From: Condylostoma magnum
Taxonomy: Eukaryota; Ciliophora; Heterotrichea; Heterotrichida; Condylostomatidae
Length of the DNA stretch: 24,271 nucleotides
NCBI GenBank assembly: GCA_920105805.1
Contig: CAKKTI010000052.1
Coordinates: 57,029 to 81,299 of the forward strand
Reading direction: 5' to 3'
Each line of letters opens with the position of its first letter. The first letter of the stretch is position 1. The position numbers and the translations under genes are program-made. Shown here piece after piece: positions 21,463 through 24,271 of this stretch. The notes under the pieces were generated by a model. The model was not told where the DNA came from and searched no databases. It saw only the letters and a list, made by a program, of their open reading frames with translations.

Positions 21463-21602
21463 TTTTATGGTATTTTGTAGATGTTTTATGTTAATTGTGG
21501 ATTATTTTCTAAGATAATCAATATATATTTCAAAGATATTCAATGTTTGTTACATTAAAATCAATTAAGAAGTTTTACTTATTATAAAAATTACGTAACT
21601 AA

Positions 21603-24271
21603 TCAAATAATCGAGTTATTACTGATGATTATTGTACTATTTTGGTTGTTTTAAGCACTTGGTATTATATTCTAGCTTTCTTTAATTTATTGACTATCTA
21701 TCACTTTATTTTACTTTCTACACTTCCTAATTACATCTCTTATTGATATAACTAGAAACTAAACTAAACTAGGCAATAAAGATACCATCGCTAAAGAAAT
21801 CACTATCCAACCAATGTCATACTACTCATCTGAGGACAGATTATCCATTTAAAATGCTTAGAGTGAAATCAAAACAATTAAGAACAACGATTCTTATACT
21901 ATATTTATCAAGTTATTTAAATCCTCTTTCAAAAAGGGTCTTAATGTTACTAGTAATACAAGATATACAATTTATCCTGATATTATTAGCTAAATTTACA
22001 AAATTCAGTTATTTTATATATACACTAGCACAATGACTATTTCTAATCGTCTCAAATGCTAGAAAATTAAAAAGCATCTGGTATAAATCGACTTTAATCT
22101 GAAATCTTGATAAAAGTCTCCATAAGTGGCAATATAATCATGAGACTCTAAAGTTTACCTATTCTGTTATAACACTTTTCTTACATATACTATTTTTGAG
22201 ATTACCAGTAATGTTATACATAGAATAAAAAACACAAAGCTCAGTAGGTTTCCAAATGTCTCAAAACGGATTAAATGGCCTTGTACAAATATCCCCAAAG
22301 TCAGCTCTAAATAAGACTCAATTGATAGCCTTATAAAAGCATTGAATTGGAAAAATTATTTAATCTTGTGTATAAAGTTGAATCTAGTTGCTTTAGATAC
22401 AGTATAAACAGCAAAATATAATCCAATTAAAAGAGCAAAAGAGGCTAAAATTTCTCCTGAATTTAAAAGAATACTAATTGATACTTCCTCTGATTCAAAT
22501 TTTCCATTTTCAAATATTTAATTATCTTATAGCTCAGTTATATAGGCAAATGGATTAGGAATAAATCCAAAATTAGCAAAATTCATTTGTAGGAAGAACT
22601 CATGCAGGTTTTCAGGGTAATTGTAGTTTATATACAGTAAAAAGTTATAGTATTGCATCATTTCAAAAACTGATATCAATGCATGAGGATTTACACTTAC
22701 ACCGAATAAGTTTAGAGCACAGAACATCGAGAAAAATGATGCAGCCCCGAATAAAACTGATTTGTTTATGTTCTCAGTTGTTTCTTATGTTTCTTCATCT
22801 TAATAACCTTCTTCTAGTTCTGTTTCTAGGTATTAATTTTCTTACTTTACATTGCTATTTTTATTAAGCCATAACTTAATCTTTGCTCCTTTTACTACAT
22901 TTTGATTAGCTTTTATTCCGATTCTGGCCTTTTCAGTTAATTATTAGTTTTCTTGTAATTCTCTGTCCTTTTGATTTAAGTATTCTATTTTTCAATTTTC
23001 TACTAGATTGTTCTCTAATTGGATTCTACTTATTAAATTAATATAGCTTATGGGAATAGACATTGATAAATCTAAATAATAATAATCTTCTGATAGATGA
23101 GCATATCTTAGTTTTGCATTAGCTTTTTAAATGCATCCTTCTTCACTGCAAAACCAATCTACTTCTATCTAGCAGTCATTAGAGCATCCATCTCCATTTT
23201 ATGAGTTCCCATCATCACAGTATTAGGGATTCAAATTAATACCATCTCCGCATATCTCTGTACATTGTTAGGCTAGCTGTTGTTATTAATACTTTGATAT
23301 TTCTTTCAGAGAAATTGAGAAATTTTTAGAAAATCCTTCAAATTCATCGCAACTATAGCATTAATCCAGTAATATTTTACTTTCTTAACATTTTGTACAT
23401 TAAATTTCATCTATATTTTGTGTACATTCTTCACAACCTGAAGGACATGCAATACAACGATTGTAATTATCTATGTAAAAGTCTTTACGGCATGTGCATT
23501 AATCATTTTATAGATGAAAATTTGGAAAACAGGTTAAACAGCTACCATTTGTATCATAATTTTAGCAATCTGCCACAATAGAAAAATTGTATTTATCATT
23601 AGAGTGTAATTAAAGTAAGTTTTTTAAAGGTTGTTAGATAATTATACTCATATCAAACTTTTTCAATTAATTAGGCTGTAGTTACAATGTTAGATCAAAT
23701 GTACTATTAGAGTATTAAATCGACTAACTGTATTAAATACCTTAGCTTAGCTCAGTACTGATGTAATAATTAGGTGGATGGTCAAGTACTAATTTCTATC
23801 CAATTAACAAAGAAAATTAATAGGTATTATGTCCTATTTGCTATTTGAAAACGGCTTGAGTATCTTTAATTTTATAGCAAATGTCCTTTTATTCTGTGCT
23901 ATCCTTTAAACAGCTGAAACCTTCTTCAATTTCACATTTATCAGAACAACCATCACCTGATTCTTAATTTCCGTCATCACATTACACTTAACCAAAGTTT
24001 AGACCATCTCCGCATAGTTCTTAACATTCGAAGTCTATTAAGTTTTATACAAAGGTTATTGGGTAATCATCTATTGAGCTTTATGATCCAAATCCTTTAA
24101 AATCACCACATGCATGGCATTCATTCAAATAAGTAATATAATTTCATTCGCATTCTATACACTAGGGAATGTTATTTGTAATTTAACATACTTTGCAGTT
24201 CTTTATATAGCAATCTAAGCATTGTTAGCCATTTATTCCACTATCACAGTAGCAAACTCCTGTTTCATTTA
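21603..24271 (-). CDS. Large cysteine-rich multi-pass membrane protein (DUF4215-like repeats), N-terminus beyond the window
   Basis: About 889 codons in one frame, entering from the right edge and ending at TGA 21603-21605. The outer part has EGF/furin-like cysteine motifs (GVCYCDSGINGQQC, CPSGCEECTQ). It also has two copies of the module CGDG-x(n)-CDDGN-x4-GDGCS-x2-C-x-IE: near 24014-23910 and near 23252-23150. This module (DUF4215/Myxo-disulfide type) is common in ciliate surface proteins. A coiled, Gln/Glu-rich segment with IGIKAN and KGAKIKLWLNKN leads into a C-terminal block with about six hydrophobic helices: LFGAASFFSMFCALNLFGV, ILASFALLIGLYFAVY, LLSFVFFILCITLLVI, LEIVIVLVYI with SGQIVYLVLLVTLRPF, LFLIVLISL and IGWIVISLAMV. 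The layout, large Cys-rich ectodomain plus conserved multi-pass tail, is an expanded ciliate family of unknown function. Three Trp codons checked by hand are TGA. Confidence 0.88.
23150..23252 (-). other. Cys-rich DUF4215-like module, copy 2
   Basis: Pattern CGDG, CDDGN, NGDGCSNDC, then IEVDWFC. It is 760 nt downstream of copy 1 in the same frame. Both copies follow a DEFEGF- or DFKGF-like lead-in, so the duplicated unit is longer than the Cys module alone. Confidence 0.75.
23910..24014 (-). other. Cys-rich DUF4215-like module, copy 1
   Basis: Pattern CGDG, CDDGN, SGDGCSDKC, then IEEGFSC within the large membrane protein. Spacing of Cys and the two Asp-Gly turns matches copy 2. Confidence 0.75.

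Noticed and set aside
21854-22867. Plus-strand ORFs in this region, including a long frame with TGA as Trp
   Set aside because: Antisense shadows of the Cys-rich membrane protein, whose minus frame carries clear helices and a continuous link to the Cys modules.
1-24271. The idea that the many in-frame stops mean pseudogenes or old mobile elements
   Set aside because: The codons fall consistently at Gln and Trp positions in about a dozen unrelated, otherwise intact genes with no frameshifts; that is a changed code, not decay. No transposase, reverse transcriptase, integrase or terminal repeat was seen.

Overview
This looks like the nuclear genome of a ciliate, or a similar protist, with a heavily altered genetic code. 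The DNA is AT-rich. TAA and TAG sit inside almost every gene where the family has Gln or a tolerant position. TGA sits inside several genes exactly where the family has Trp, for example in the mitochondrial carrier, the glutathionyl-hydroquinone reductase and the allantoinase-like protein. TGA is nevertheless also the clearest terminator, ending at least six genes. This matches the karyorelict type (UAR = Gln, UGA = Trp or stop) or the Condylostoma type, where all three codons are sense or stop by context. I cannot name the species. Standard-code ORFs are only fragments of the real genes.

Layout, left to right. 1-1139 (-): Rpn3/PSMD3, 26S proteasome lid subunit, cut by the window edge. 1159-3129 (+): allantoinase/dihydroorotase-fold protein lacking almost all metal ligands. 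4285-3416 (-): mitochondrial carrier (SLC25). 5585-4329 (-): Trf4-type nucleotidyltransferase with a zinc-knuckle/coiled-coil N-terminus. 6356-5643 (-): ankyrin-repeat protein. 7651-6626 (-): leucine-rich-repeat protein with a (GKK)n tail. 7773-8732 (+): glutathionyl-hydroquinone reductase. 8733-10538 is AT-rich and sparse, with two doubtful small ORFs. 10539-11819 (+): MFS transporter. 11820-12506 is AT-rich, followed by a coding-like (+) stretch ending at a TGA at 12767. 15067-12824 (-): cytosolic carboxypeptidase (M14, tubulin deglutamylase type). 15071-16048 (+): IQ-motif protein. 16185-19271 (+): PACS-like sorting protein. 19564-21462 (+): secreted endoglycoceramidase-type GH5. 24271-21603 (-): large cysteine-rich multi-pass membrane protein, cut by the window edge.

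The genome is compact. Same-strand genes are 43-57 bp apart, and two head-to-head pairs have start codons 19 and 3 bp apart. No gene needs an intron to stay open. The genes do not form one pathway. Several (LRR-GKK, IQ, carboxypeptidase, possibly ankyrin) are of types common in cilia and microtubule biology; the others are housekeeping, transport or digestion genes. I saw no rRNA, tRNA, CRISPR array, transposon or viral fossil.
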